64,000 nt of DNA from Pseudomonas syringae (GTDB lineage: Bacteria > Pseudomonadota > Gammaproteobacteria > Pseudomonadales > Pseudomonadaceae), in the NCBI RefSeq assembly GCF_000737245.1, contig NZ_JPQU01000016.1, positions 1 through 64,000 on the forward strand. The letters are read 5' to 3'. Each line of letters starts with the position of its first letter. Positions within the stretch are counted from its first letter, which is position 1. The notes below the pieces were generated by a model. That model made no database searches. It was given only the letters and a program-made list of their open reading frames with translations, and was not told the DNA's origin. Both the position numbers and the translations under genes were made by a program. Shown in pieces: positions 1 through 9,739 of the stretch.

Positions 1-407
1 ATTGGGCGAAATCATATCGCCCTTAAGAGGTGTCCGGAATCATTAGGCCAGTTCAAGCGCGCTCCTACAGGGGTGGCGCCGAACAGTCACATCCACACCT
101 TTTGGTGTTCTCTTTAAGGCAACAATAAAGTCATTCTTTAATATTGGTGCGTGCCCTGTCCCTACCCATACTCGGGCTGCACCACGGGCATTGTGTCCGG
201 GGTCGCAAAGGCCGGATCTGTTGACGGAGCAACCCGTGAAAGGGACGTCATAAAGCAGGCGAGAGCATCAAGCGTCATGACTCGCAAAGCGCGGGTCTCC
301 ATGCCCGACATGGATTTGAAACTGCCCTGGGTGCCGTCGGCACCTCCTGAAAAACAACAACTATTGAGCGGCCGCATGACGGCTTTTCAACAGGTGAGGG
401 GACAACC
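1..407. other. Left-edge non-coding stretch upstream of the DUF3100 gene
   Basis: No convincing gene is seen. It holds half of a REP-type palindrome (about 52-76), an AT-rich stretch around 110-150 that could carry a promoter, and a GAGGGG ribosome-binding site at about 395-402 serving the gene at 408. The rest is probably a long 5' leader. Confidence 0.4.
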
Positions 408-1736
408 ATGCAACATTCTCACGCCGTACCACTGGGCGATAATCGTGCGATTTCATCGACTGTAAAGCTGTACATCTGGGCAGCGATTATTCTGGTTGTT
501 GCCGAAACGATTGGCGCGATCAGTATTCCCCTCGGCCCCGGCAAAGTGGTTCTGCTGCCTATGGTCTGGGCGTTGTTGCTTGGCGCAGGCATCGGTATTT
601 TCAGTCGGCGCATGCCCGCCAGCATTGGTCTGGGTCTGGGTGACCAGGTTCGTTCAGCGTCAATCCTGCAACCCGCGCTGCTGGTGTTCATTGCCAAGCT
701 GGGTATGGTGGTTGGCGGTTCGTTGCCACTGGTGTTCGCTTCAGGCTGGGCGTTGATGTTTCAAGAGTTCGGCCACTTTGTCGGCACCGTGATTCTTGGC
801 TTGCCGGTGGCGCTGATGCTCGGCATCAAGCGTGAAGCCATTGGCGCAACCTTCTCGGTAGGCCGTGAGCCAAGCCTGGCGATCATCGGCGAACGCTACG
901 GCATGGACTCCCCTGAAGGCCGCGGCGTGCTGGCGGAATACCTGACCGGCACCCTGTTCGGCGCACTGTTCATCGCCATCGTTGCCGGCTTCATCGCCAG
1001 CCTCGGGATCTTCCATCCCAATTCTCTGGCCATGGGTTCGGGTATCGGCTCTGGCAGCATGATGGCCGCAGCGGCAGGTGCCATTGCTGCACAGCAGACG
1101 CCTGAAGTGGCCAAGGAAGTCATGGCCCTGGCGGCGGCTTCCAATCTGATCACTACCACTATCGGTACTTACTTCACGCTGTTCATCTCCCTGCCGCTGG
1201 CAGTCTGGGGTTACCGCGTGCTGGAGCCGATCATCGGGCGCACCACCAAAGCGTCGGTGATGACTGAAGGCCCGAGCCATGATCAGGTGTCGCTGGAAGT
1301 CAACGAACTGGGCTGGGGCGGCAAAGTCAGCGCCTGGCTGGCAGCCGGTGCGCTGGCGCTGATCGCCAACTACGTCGGCTACAAGACCCTGACGCCAGCG
1401 GCCTTCGGCGGTATGGCAGTGATGATCCTGGCCGTATTCATCGGCGAGCTGATCTGCATCGCCCTGCGCCGCAAGATCCCGGCTGTGTGCACGGTCTCGA
1501 TCGTCGCCATGTTCATGACCTCGCCAGCATGCCCTTGGGCGCCGCAGATCGCGCAGATGGTCGGCTCGATCAACATGCTTGCAGTGATCACACCGATGCT
1601 GGCCTTCGCCGGGTTGTCCGTGGCCAAAGACCTGCCAGCGTTCCGCATGCTGGGCTGGCGCATCGTGTTGGTGTCATTCCTGGCCAACTTCGGGACCTTT
1701 ATCGGTGCTGTGATGATTGCTGAGTTCTTCCATTAA
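408..1736 (+). CDS. DUF3100 family multi-pass membrane protein
   Basis: A 442-residue, very hydrophobic protein with roughly ten to twelve membrane segments and a soluble loop around residues 285-310. Glycine/alanine-rich helices include a GSGIGSGSMMAAAAG stretch near residue 205. It resembles the DUF3100 family, inner-membrane proteins of unknown substrate often found near M20 amidohydrolase genes; an amidohydrolase of that type lies 9 kb away at 9740. The ATG at 408 follows a good GAGGGG ribosome-binding site, and an intrinsic terminator closes the gene at 1757-1794. It appears to be transcribed alone. A transport role is inferred only from topology. Confidence 0.75.
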   Translation: MQHSHAVPLGDNRAISSTVKLYIWAAIILVVAETIGAISIPLGPGKVVLLPMVWALLLGAGIGIFSRRMPASIGLGLGDQVRSASILQPALLVFIAKLGMVVGGSLPLVFASGWALMFQEFGHFVGTVILGLPVALMLGIKREAIGATFSVGREPSLAIIGERYGMDSPEGRGVLAEYLTGTLFGALFIAIVAGFIASLGIFHPNSLAMGSGIGSGSMMAAAAGAIAAQQTPEVAKEVMALAAASNLITTTIGTYFTLFISLPLAVWGYRVLEPIIGRTTKASVMTEGPSHDQVSLEVNELGWGGKVSAWLAAGALALIANYVGYKTLTPAAFGGMAVMILAVFIGELICIALRRKIPAVCTVSIVAMFMTSPACPWAPQIAQMVGSINMLAVITPMLAFAGLSVAKDLPAFRMLGWRIVLVSFLANFGTFIGAVMIAEFFH

Positions 1737-1756
1737 GTACTGAGCAGTTGGCAATA

Positions 1757-1794
1757 AAAAACGCCGGGTAGATCAACTGCCCGGCGTTTTTTTT
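1757..1794. terminator. Bidirectional intrinsic terminator
   Basis: A perfect stem (AAAACGCCGGGCAG-type arms at 1757-1770 and 1776-1794, allowing one G:T) is followed by a run of eight T on the + strand and preceded by A residues, so it can stop transcription in both directions. It separates the DUF3100 gene from the convergent gene ending at 1842. Confidence 0.85.
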
Positions 1795-1841
1795 ATGCAG
1801 TAATGGACGCAGCGATGGGCCAGACGCACTCCGTTATTCTT

Positions 1842-2912
1842 TCAATCCACATACCGCACATGCCGCGCCATGAGGTTCGGACGTTTGAAGGTGTTGATGT
1901 TGTGGATATCTTTATGCAGCTGGTTCAGGTGCTGTTTGTAGGTTTCGTCATCCATGTCGATCCAGTAGCGCGGGTTGCGGCCGGTTTTCAAGTCGTGGGC
2001 GGCGGTGGTTGAGTCCAGGTGGCGGAATTCTTCATAGCGTGGCAGGTCCGGCAACGGGCGGCTGGTGTCCATGTAGTTCTGCAGGTAATCCCACAAGGCG
2101 CAGGGCATTTGCAGGCGATCATCGAGATTCACCAGGGATGAGAAGTCGATCACGATGTCTCGATAACGATGGGCAAGGCACAGCACGTGATTCATCGTCC
2201 CCTGGCGATCGGGTGCCGAGACGATGTAAGCGTCGAACTCGTAAAACGGCGCAGTAAGTTCGCCGATGGTGCCGTTCTTTTTGTATTCGCCGTTGTTTTT
2301 ATAATCGAAGACCGTGACCAGGCCGGTGCGGCGGTTGATTTCCCACATTGGGCCTCTGGAGGGTTTTACCCAGAGTTTGGGGAATTTGTGGATAACGAGA
2401 GCACCCAGAGCCCAGGCTGAATACAGCGGAAGTAAGGTCGCATAGAACGTTTCATCGACCAGATCAAAAAGCGCATTCAGATAAGTGTCACGCGACTTTG
2501 TTGCTATCGCCAGCGCGGTAAGGATGTAGATAGGAGTGAAAATTAACGACCACCCCTTCCCGAACATGTACACGTAACTCCAGAACTTTGAGCGCGTAGA
2601 CCAAAGTGAAAACCTGAAGCGCTCATGGTCATGTCTATCGTGGAAATCCACATGCTCATAAGGCGCAGGTACGTAAGTGCCTGCGGCTAATTTTTCCTCG
2701 CGCTCTTTACGCATTTCTTCGCGAAACCTAAGATTACTCGGTCCACGCCGCTGTATGAACTCATCAGGGGCTACTTCTGTCGTGCTGCCCCACGGCAATC
2801 TTTTTTTGCCGAAGCGCTTGAGCCATGAACGTTCGGCAGAGTCGGGTTGGTTGGGAATACGGTCTGGTCGATAGGCCGTCGAGGCATAGTAGGGCATCTT
2901 CTCGGCGCTCAT
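1842..2912 (-). CDS. Membrane-associated partner of a T6SS effector (DUF6708-like)
   Basis: A 356-residue protein with a basic N-terminus, two hydrophobic segments at about residues 118-138 and 155-180, and a long soluble C-terminal part. The pattern resembles DUF6708 proteins, which sit next to large T6SS effector genes in pseudomonads. Its ATG overlaps the stop of the upstream gene by four bases (ATGA at 2909-2912), so the two are translationally coupled. The tight pairing with a membrane-active effector candidate suggests immunity or adaptor function. That role is inference; the family assignment is from memory of similar proteins. Confidence 0.5.
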   Translation of the reverse strand: MSAEKMPYYASTAYRPDRIPNQPDSAERSWLKRFGKKRLPWGSTTEVAPDEFIQRRGPSNLRFREEMRKEREEKLAAGTYVPAPYEHVDFHDRHDHERFRFSLWSTRSKFWSYVYMFGKGWSLIFTPIYILTALAIATKSRDTYLNALFDLVDETFYATLLPLYSAWALGALVIHKFPKLWVKPSRGPMWEINRRTGLVTVFDYKNNGEYKKNGTIGELTAPFYEFDAYIVSAPDRQGTMNHVLCLAHRYRDIVIDFSSLVNLDDRLQMPCALWDYLQNYMDTSRPLPDLPRYEEFRHLDSTTAAHDLKTGRNPRYWIDMDDETYKQHLNQLHKDIHNINTFKRPNLMARHVRYVD

Positions 2913-5900
2913 TGAACCTCCTTGGCACGGTGCTCGGTTTCGTCGGCCCAGAACAGACTGCTGCGAGATTCAAAATCGTGTTTGCTATAGGCCTGACTAA
3001 AAGGTGTTGGGTCTTTAGGCGGTGGTGTTGGAAAGACCCAGGTGCGCTGGCCGTCTTTCAAAGTCAATTGAGCGCGTACCCGCCATACGTGATAAACCTC
3101 GGGCAAGTTTTGAGCAGGTTCTGCCCTGTATGAGTAAGGCGTTTTTACGAACAGCTCCAAAGCATCCGGCCACAGTCTGTGGGCAACTGGAGTCACATTG
3201 ATCTCTGAGCTGTTGGTCCTGCTTCTTTCACTGCTGGTTTCGAAGAAAACCTCAAAGCTTTTCAGGTTGAGAAAGGCTTTTGTCTCCAGGTAATCCAGAC
3301 CATTGAATAGCCCGCTTAGATTGCTCTTGATGCGAATACAGGTGTTGGCATCGCGAATGGATTGGGGGACCGTGTCGCGAGAATCAAGCTTTGCATCAGG
3401 AATAAAGTCGGGGTTGCGATAGATACCGATGCGAACGTTCGCGAACAGGCCAACCAGGTAGTAAAAAGCCAGTTCCGGGTCTTGTAGATGAATCGCCACT
3501 TCATCAGGATCTTCTCCAAAAGGCCCTCTTTGCAACCAATCGTCAACAGGCTTGCTGCTTAACGCATAAGCCACTCCAGCCCCGATCACGATCAAAATCA
3601 GGCTGACCCAGCCCAGGCGGGACAGCCCTAGAAATAGATTGCCTGCGATAATCATACTGCTAACGGAAGCCACCAGGCCCCCAGCAGCCATAATCAAGTG
3701 GCCGATATAGGCATCGTCATTCCATCGATAGGAATACCAGACGTCATAAATATTGATTCCGGCAAATATCAGTCCTGCGGCCGTTTGCGCGAATGCGCGG
3801 GCGGTGTATGCCTTGACCAGATATTCACTCAGCGGTCCGAGAAGCATCTCAGCTGAAGCTTCAGAAATCGTAAAAAGGATTTTACGTCCAGCAGCTAGCA
3901 GGGAAGTGCTGGCTGCGACTTTCACAGTGACCGCTTCCATCGCTACAGCCAGATCAAGCACTGCTCCCGCCATTCCCACAAAACTTCGAAGCGCATGTTT
4001 CTCACGCGTGGTTTTATCCCACCCGTCCAACTCATTCACCAGGTTATAAATCTCCAACCCCACAATCAGCCCCGCCACCGGAACTGAATTCAGCATCCAG
4101 GCCAGCGAACTATCCTTAGCAACATCACGCAGAATTTTCGCGTTTTCAAAAGCAGTGACCTTCGCGCCCTGTTCAGCAACGCGTGTCGCCATCTCGTTTT
4201 GCCACGCCTCATTGAAGCGCTGGTTAACGCGGCTGACGGCCATTGCCGTACGGTGATTGCGGGGCATGCCGAGCACTACTCGGTCCGAGCGCAACCCTTG
4301 GGGATGGCTATACCCATGTTCCTCCGCAGGAGGGTTCAGCACGCCGTACTGGTTGCGATAAACACCGTAAGGCTGGGCGGAACGGGGTATTTTCGTCGGA
4401 GCGTCTTCAAGACCGAAAATGTAGTAATCCTTGTTCAAGGCGTCGCTGTGTGGGAGAAAGTGCAGGTCTCCAAGGGTTTGCGGCAGCATGCTGCGCATTT
4501 GAGCGATGCTACGGCGATGCAGAGCGTCACTGAGCCGCCATGGTTTGGTATCAGCTTCGGCAAGACCCGCAACTTTTGCAGCTTCCACAGCACGCTCGGC
4601 TGCTTCAATGGCACCCTGCATACTCTCGCCAATCGAAACCAAGGCCCCTGCGCCAGCTTTTGCGATAAGGGTGAGGGTGTTTTTCAGGTCACCCTTCTTC
4701 AACACGCTCGCCAGAAACAAGCTGTCGATCGTGCTATAGCTCTCCACCGGCCGTAAGTCGTCCAGTTCGACTTTCGCCAACTCGGTAGCCCGAAAGCTGC
4801 CGTCGCCGTTATTGACATCAGGCTCCGCTGGCGGCTGGTAAGGGGCGTTCATATTCTGTTTGTCAGCGTCAGGCCAGAGCATTCTGTGCAGCGGATGCGC
4901 AGTGTCATTGACGACCTTGTGAATCCATTGCTGCCCGGCGCTCGCTTTGGCGCTGTAGAGGCTCAAGCCGGTGGTAGCGTCGGTAATGTCTGCGCTGGCC
5001 GCTAACGGGTCAGATTGCGCTGGACGCATGGCGAGGGTGACGAACAGTTGGCTGACGAAATACAACGCTGCGGCGTAGTTGAAAGGGTTCTGGCTGAAAT
5101 GATCCGCAAGGCTTTGTTCCGTGGCGGGAAGTTGCAGACATTCACACAATATCGACTGGCTCATTTCCAGCTGGCGCCACAGCTGAGCGCGCTCGCTGCT
5201 GGCGGTGAAGCGATTGATATCTCGCTGACCCTGCTCTTTGAGCCGTTCGAGTTTGTGATGCAGAGGGTTCGTCTTGCCCTTGATCCGCTGAGGGGCAAGC
5301 AACTGCTGCACCAGCAATGCACTGCCGTGATGGGGGTACTTTTGTGCTCGCTCAGCGAGCAGTTGCAGCAGGTAGCGCTGGTCCTGAATCCGCATATTCA
5401 AATGCCGTAGCCGGTATTGAGTATCCTCCACCATCACGCCGTGCAGCTCTCGGGCGCGAGCGTTTGATAACACGTCCGTTACGGGGGGCTGAGGCTCCCA
5501 CAGTCCATTGCCGTTATCGGCCGCAGGTTCAAGGATTTGCTCCAGGCGTTGGGCCCAGGCACCGGTTTCGAGGACTCGGGGGCAATAGGGGGCGGTCCCC
5601 TCTTCACACGCCTTGACATGGTAGCGGGCATCCTTGAAGGCTTTTGCCAGAAACAATCCGCTCTGGTCACACAGGTAGTGGGAAGGCTGATCAAGCATCC
5701 ATTCAAAACCCACCTGCCTGGCCCGTTGCGGAGCCGGAACTGAAAGGGGAAAAGCGTTTTGCTTGAGGTTCAGCCAGGCGGCATGAGTGGCGGCGGTCTG
5801 GGACTGATTGATCTCGTCAAACGCGTCAAAACTGCGGAACGTCTCAAGCATCGCCGCGCCATCGGGCTTGCCGGTAAAGCGCCTTTCGGTGTCTTCTCTG

Positions 5901-6628
5901 GACACCCTCAGGTCTGGGCTTTGGCAGCGCTGTCTGCGCAGTGCCGGGTCTTGCTCAAGGCGTTTGAGCCGCGCATGGTTGAGCTGGATTTCGCTGAAGC
6001 ACAGCTGGATATCCACGCGCCGGTCATTCCAGTTGGCAGGCAGCCAGATATCATCCAGCCCTTTACCGGTGGCCAAGCGGGCATCGTCGGCGTATTGATC
6101 GCCAACGCGAAACTTGTCCAGTTCAATGTCGTGGTAAGTGGTGCGCTCATCCGTGATGCGGATTTCGAGTTCGCGCCACAGCCGACCTTCCATGAACACA
6201 TACAGGTAGCCGGGGCGGCAGAGTACGGGGGTGCCGTGGTCCTGTGCACTGCTGATCCCAGGCAACGCGACGAAGGGCAGGACCGGGACAATCTGGTTCC
6301 ATTGCATATCCAGTTGTCGAGTGGTGATACGCACTTCAGGCAGCGGCAGTTTGATGATCCCGCCGTGTTCTTCTTCAACCTCCAGCACCATGCGATGGCC
6401 GGGTTCGCCATCCCAGTCCCAGACGTGCAGCGCACTTGGCTTGCACATCCAGGCCGTGACGGTTTCCGGCTCATCTTCGGCAGTCAGCGCGTCAAAACGT
6501 TGAGTTGTGTCCTTTTTATAAATGGCCAGCCGCTGGGTGGCTGGATGATTCTTGCCGACCACCTGAACGATGAGTTTGTTGATTTCACAGCAAGGGCCAC
6601 GGCTCAAGTCGCCGATGTAGTGAGCCAT
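2909..6628 (-). CDS. Large T6SS effector-like protein with C-terminal membrane region (VasX/BTH_I2691-like)
   Basis: About 1239 residues. The N-terminal third has the PGYLYVF / LWREL pattern typical of VasX- and BTH_I2691-type T6SS effectors. A long, partly helical middle is followed at about residues 840-1050 by several hydrophobic segments (around SVPVAGLIVGL, AGAVLDLAVAM, AAGLIFAGINIY, SLILIVIGAGVAYAL), then a soluble tail. This layout fits a membrane-disrupting effector. The ATG at 6628 is preferred: it is preceded by GGCGAGAA and directly follows the stop of a small reading frame. A GTG at 6649 is possible. No VgrG, PAAR or adaptor gene lies in the window, so this is an orphan effector module. 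The exact family is uncertain. Confidence 0.6.
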   Translation of the reverse strand: MAHYIGDLSRGPCCEINKLIVQVVGKNHPATQRLAIYKKDTTQRFDALTAEDEPETVTAWMCKPSALHVWDWDGEPGHRMVLEVEEEHGGIIKLPLPEVRITTRQLDMQWNQIVPVLPFVALPGISSAQDHGTPVLCRPGYLYVFMEGRLWRELEIRITDERTTYHDIELDKFRVGDQYADDARLATGKGLDDIWLPANWNDRRVDIQLCFSEIQLNHARLKRLEQDPALRRQRCQSPDLRVSREDTERRFTGKPDGAAMLETFRSFDAFDEINQSQTAATHAAWLNLKQNAFPLSVPAPQRARQVGFEWMLDQPSHYLCDQSGLFLAKAFKDARYHVKACEEGTAPYCPRVLETGAWAQRLEQILEPAADNGNGLWEPQPPVTDVLSNARARELHGVMVEDTQYRLRHLNMRIQDQRYLLQLLAERAQKYPHHGSALLVQQLLAPQRIKGKTNPLHHKLERLKEQGQRDINRFTASSERAQLWRQLEMSQSILCECLQLPATEQSLADHFSQNPFNYAAALYFVSQLFVTLAMRPAQSDPLAASADITDATTGLSLYSAKASAGQQWIHKVVNDTAHPLHRMLWPDADKQNMNAPYQPPAEPDVNNGDGSFRATELAKVELDDLRPVESYSTIDSLFLASVLKKGDLKNTLTLIAKAGAGALVSIGESMQGAIEAAERAVEAAKVAGLAEADTKPWRLSDALHRRSIAQMRSMLPQTLGDLHFLPHSDALNKDYYIFGLEDAPTKIPRSAQPYGVYRNQYGVLNPPAEEHGYSHPQGLRSDRVVLGMPRNHRTAMAVSRVNQRFNEAWQNEMATRVAEQGAKVTAFENAKILRDVAKDSSLAWMLNSVPVAGLIVGLEIYNLVNELDGWDKTTREKHALRSFVGMAGAVLDLAVAMEAVTVKVAASTSLLAAGRKILFTISEASAEMLLGPLSEYLVKAYTARAFAQTAAGLIFAGINIYDVWYSYRWNDDAYIGHLIMAAGGLVASVSSMIIAGNLFLGLSRLGWVSLILIVIGAGVAYALSSKPVDDWLQRGPFGEDPDEVAIHLQDPELAFYYLVGLFANVRIGIYRNPDFIPDAKLDSRDTVPQSIRDANTCIRIKSNLSGLFNGLDYLETKAFLNLKSFEVFFETSSERSRTNSSEINVTPVAHRLWPDALELFVKTPYSYRAEPAQNLPEVYHVWRVRAQLTLKDGQRTWVFPTPPPKDPTPFSQAYSKHDFESRSSLFWADETEHRAKEVQ

Positions 6629-6629
6629 C

Positions 6630-6749
6630 TCAGGATTTCTCGCCAACACCGACGCCGATGAGGGTTTTGAATCCCCTCAACGTCAGAGGTGCGAGGTCAT
6701 TGCAGATGGTTTGTGCTGGGAATGAAGTGCTGCGCGCGGAGATGAACAT
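6630..6749 (-). CDS. Possible 39-codon leader ORF upstream of the effector gene
   Basis: A short frame starts at ATG 6749 with a good AAGGA seven bases upstream. Its TGA at 6630-6632 is one base before the ATG of the large effector gene. The frame stays open upstream for about 50 more codons without a start, so it could also be the decayed 3' end of an older gene. Third-position GC is moderate. No function is recognised. Confidence 0.3.
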   Translation of the reverse strand: MFISARSTSFPAQTICNDLAPLTLRGFKTLIGVGVGEKS

Positions 6750-7003
6750 GGGCTGGTCCTTGGCCGTAGAAGCGCAGGACTTTGCATTTTTCGACGTTAA
6801 TAGTCTGTCGGAGCGGATGACAAAGGTTGTGGGATGTTTCTGATGAGCTTGAGAGTTTGCTCGGTTATCAACCTTACCCGTAGGACCGGTTAAAGCCGGT
6901 GCTACGGATTGGGCGGGCAGTGCCTACGGCGATTCGGTTCTGGTGCCGAAATATTTGTCTGAGTCGAAAGCGGTAGGCCATTTTTACCGGTTGTGAATGA
7001 TGT

Positions 7004-7096
7004 CTGTGGGAGCGGTGCTTGCCCGCAATAAGGTTTCAGTGATCCGGCTCTCAAACCGAGATGCCCTTATCGCGGGCAAGCACCGCTCCCACAGGT
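7004..7096. repeat. REP pair (BIME)
   Basis: Inverted arms CTGTGGGAGCGGTGCTTGCC (7004-7023) and its complement (7077-7096) flank about 50 bases. This is the standard Pseudomonas REP doublet. It lies between the 3' end of the LysR gene and the effector region. A smaller palindrome built on ACCGGTTAAAGCCGGT is at about 6885-6900. Confidence 0.85.
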
Positions 7097-7111
7097 TGTC
7101 CACCTGTCAGC

Positions 7112-8026
7112 TCAAGACTTCAACGCCTGCTCCACCAACCAGTCATGCACCGCCCGGCGTGCCGGGGTTTGCAGGGCGCCTTCGCGGTAGACCAGCACGT
7201 ACTTCTTGCGCGCTGCAATCGGGTGGCCGAAGGGAATGATCAACGAGCCTTCTTCCAGTTCATTAGTGATCAGCGCTTTGCGGGCGATGGCCACGCCCAT
7301 GCCCATGATCGCCGCCTCGATGGTCAGGTGGTTGCGATTGAAGGTGTGACCGCGACGCACGTCGATGCCTGCTGCACCGATGGCATTCAGGTAGAACTCC
7401 CACTCGGCATATTCATAACTGCCGCGCCAGGCGGTGATGTCGTGCAGCAAGGGGTAGTGCACCAGTTGGCTCGGGGTGTCCAGCGGCGGTTTGCCGGTCT
7501 GAAGGGCAGGCGAGCAGACCGGGAACAGCTCTTCCTCCAGCAGCGAAGTCGTCATCAGCCCCGGATAGCTGCCGTCGTTGAGGTCGATGGCAAGATCGAA
7601 ATCGTCATCGCGCAACGAGCCGCTGCTGTCCTCGGCAATGATCCGCAGCTGGATGTCCGGGAAGGCGCGCTCCAGTTGCGGCAGCCTCGGCATCAGCCAT
7701 TTGCTCAGGAACGATGGAATACAGCGCAGCTTGAACACGCCGCCGATGCGTCCGGAGTGCAGCAGGCGCAGTTCGTCATCGATGCGGCTGTGCACTTCGT
7801 TGGCGACGATTGCCAGGCGCTGGCCCTCGGCAGTCAATTCCAGCCCGCGTGCGACCCGGTGGAACAGCGCAAAGCCCAGTCGCTCTTCCAGTTGGCGCAT
7901 CTGCTGGCTGATAGCACCTGGCGTAACGTGCAGCTCTTCCGCGCAACGGGTAAACGACAGATGTCGTGCCGCACAGGCGAAGACCTGAAGCCAGGCGTGC
8001 ATTTGCGCGGTGAGGATTTTGCTCAT
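7112..8026 (-). CDS. LysR-family transcriptional regulator (GcvA-like)
   Basis: 304 residues. The N-terminal winged helix-turn-helix covers residues 10-65 (FTRCAEELHVTPGAISQQMRQLE at the recognition helix) and is followed by a periplasmic-binding-protein-like effector domain. The sequence style resembles GcvA/DsdC-type regulators. It is divergent from the L-serine dehydratase gene across about 130 bp, the usual arrangement for a LysR regulator and its target. Control of serine breakdown is therefore inferred. ATG 8026 was taken; an in-frame ATG nine codons in is the alternative. Confidence 0.8.
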   Translation of the reverse strand: MSKILTAQMHAWLQVFACAARHLSFTRCAEELHVTPGAISQQMRQLEERLGFALFHRVARGLELTAEGQRLAIVANEVHSRIDDELRLLHSGRIGGVFKLRCIPSFLSKWLMPRLPQLERAFPDIQLRIIAEDSSGSLRDDDFDLAIDLNDGSYPGLMTTSLLEEELFPVCSPALQTGKPPLDTPSQLVHYPLLHDITAWRGSYEYAEWEFYLNAIGAAGIDVRRGHTFNRNHLTIEAAIMGMGVAIARKALITNELEEGSLIIPFGHPIAARKKYVLVYREGALQTPARRAVHDWLVEQALKS

Positions 8027-8153
8027 AGATCAGTTCTGCTTAACCGTGGCTTAGGAAGTTTCGTTTGTGGATCGTTTGGGCGCAGCCTAAAAATACCGAC
8101 ACATAATAAGTGTCTATCGAGGCGACAAGCCTCTCATGAATCGAGCAAACCGT

Positions 8154-9530
8154 ATGGCTATCAGCGTCTTCGACATGTTCAAAATCGGCATCGGCCCCTC
8201 CAGTTCCCACACTGTAGGCCCAATGCGTGCTGCCGCGATCTTTTCCAGCCAGTTGCGTGACTCTGGGCTGCTGCACAAAGTCGAGCGTGTCGAGGTGCAG
8301 TTGTACGGATCCTTGTCGGCCACTGGCATTGGCCACGGCAGCGATCGGGCCACGGTCATCGGTTTGATGGGCGAGTGGCCCGATCAAGTTGACCCGGCGC
8401 AAGTCGCTCCGCGCGTAGACGCGGTGCTTAAAGACCAGGTGCTGATGCTCGGCGGCGAGCAGCGCATCACGTTCGCTTGGCAGCGGGACATGCGTCTGTT
8501 GGAGGAAAGCCTGCCGTATCACCCCAATGGCATGACGCTTTGCGCCTACGGTGCCACGGGGGAAGTGTACGAGCAGACTTATTATTCGGTCGGTGGTGGT
8601 TTTGTCATCGACGCCGAGCAGGCCGCCAGCGGTGTTCTGGATAACGACAACACCCAATTGCCTTACGACTTTTCCAGCGGCGCGCAACTGCTGCGGCTCT
8701 GCAAGCAGCACGGCTTGAGTATTTCCGCGTTGATGATGGAAAACGAGAAGGTCTGGCGCACTGAGGCAGAGATCCGCTCGCGAATCATCCACATCTGGGG
8801 CGCGATGCAGGACTGCGTCAACAAAGGCTTGAGCGAGGAGGGGATCCTTCCCGGCGGCCTGAATGTGCGTCGGCGTGCATTCCGTCTGCATCGCAGCCTC
8901 CAGGAGCTCGGCAAGCCCAACGTGATCAGCTCGACCCTCAGCGCCATGGAGTGGGTCAACCTGTTCGCCTTGGCAGTCAACGAGGAAAACGCCGCAGGCG
9001 GGCGCATGGTCACCGCGCCCACTAATGGCGCGGCGGGTATTATCCCGGCGGTGCTGCATTACTTCATGAAATTCAATCCGGATGCCAACGAAGACGACGT
9101 GGTGCGCTTCTTTTTGAGCGCGGCGGCGGTGGGCATCCTGTGCAAAAAGAATGCATCGATTTCCGGCGCAGAAGTGGGTTGTCAGGGCGAAGTGGGCTCG
9201 GCGTGCGCCATGGCGGCGGCGGGTCTGGCGGAGATTCTTGGCGCGACCCCGGAGCAAGTCGAAAACGCTGCGGAAATCGGGCTGGAACATAATCTGGGAC
9301 TGACCTGCGACCCGGTGGGCGGCCTGGTGCAAGTGCCGTGCATCGAACGCAATGCAATTGCTGCCGTGAAAGCGATCAACGCCGCTCAAATGGCCCTGCG
9401 CGGTGATGGCGAGCATTTCATCTCCCTGGACCACGCCATCCGCACCATGCGCGATACCGGCGCGGACATGCTCGATAAGTACAAGGAAACATCACGCGGT
9501 GGCTTGGCGGTGAAGTGGGTTGAGTGTTGA
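8154..9530 (+). CDS. sdaA: L-serine ammonia-lyase (iron-sulfur L-serine dehydratase)
   Basis: 458 residues, single-chain type. It converts L-serine to pyruvate and ammonia using a [4Fe-4S] cluster. The family N-terminus ([20 protein letters not shown]) begins directly after the chosen ATG at 8154. An ATG at 8136 would add six residues, but the family normally starts at the later position. The C-terminal alpha domain carries cluster cysteines, including CKKN (about residue 328), GCQGE and SAC, and a TCDPVGG motif. Just upstream, GAGGC/GCCTC at 8119-8133 could form a small hairpin. It is divergent from a LysR regulator. The paralogue letter (sdaA or sdaB) cannot be decided here. Confidence 0.9.
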   Translation: MAISVFDMFKIGIGPSSSHTVGPMRAAAIFSSQLRDSGLLHKVERVEVQLYGSLSATGIGHGSDRATVIGLMGEWPDQVDPAQVAPRVDAVLKDQVLMLGGEQRITFAWQRDMRLLEESLPYHPNGMTLCAYGATGEVYEQTYYSVGGGFVIDAEQAASGVLDNDNTQLPYDFSSGAQLLRLCKQHGLSISALMMENEKVWRTEAEIRSRIIHIWGAMQDCVNKGLSEEGILPGGLNVRRRAFRLHRSLQELGKPNVISSTLSAMEWVNLFALAVNEENAAGGRMVTAPTNGAAGIIPAVLHYFMKFNPDANEDDVVRFFLSAAAVGILCKKNASISGAEVGCQGEVGSACAMAAAGLAEILGATPEQVENAAEIGLEHNLGLTCDPVGGLVQVPCIERNAIAAVKAINAAQMALRGDGEHFISLDHAIRTMRDTGADMLDKYKETSRGGLAVKWVEC

Positions 9531-9575
9531 GTCAGCCAGCCAAACTACTTGGGATGCAATAGCACAGACACCACT

Positions 9576-9677
9576 GACGACGTGGGACCGGCTTTAGCCG
9601 GGAATGCTGCCTCCCGGATGTCACAAATCCAGCGGCTGTCCCGGCCTCTTCCCGGCTAAAGCCGGTCCCACGTCATC
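9576..9677. repeat. REP pair with long perfect arms
   Basis: Arms of 29 bases (9576-9604 and 9649-9677) share GTGGGACCGGCTTTAGCCGG and differ at one base. They lie between the convergent serine dehydratase and amidohydrolase genes and may serve as a transcription barrier. Confidence 0.85.
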
Positions 9678-9739
9678 ATCAGCCTGCAGGCAACTCTAGA
9701 ATCTCCACTGGGATTTCATTTCAGCCCAGGATTCCGATC

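Noticed and set aside
5759..6661. 300-codon plus-strand frame over the effector N-terminus
   Set aside because: Composition is typical of antisense reading; the opposite frame is continuous for 1240 codons.
8040..9434. 464-codon frame antisense to the serine dehydratase gene
   Set aside because: A shadow of high third-position GC; the plus-strand frame has the full enzyme signature.
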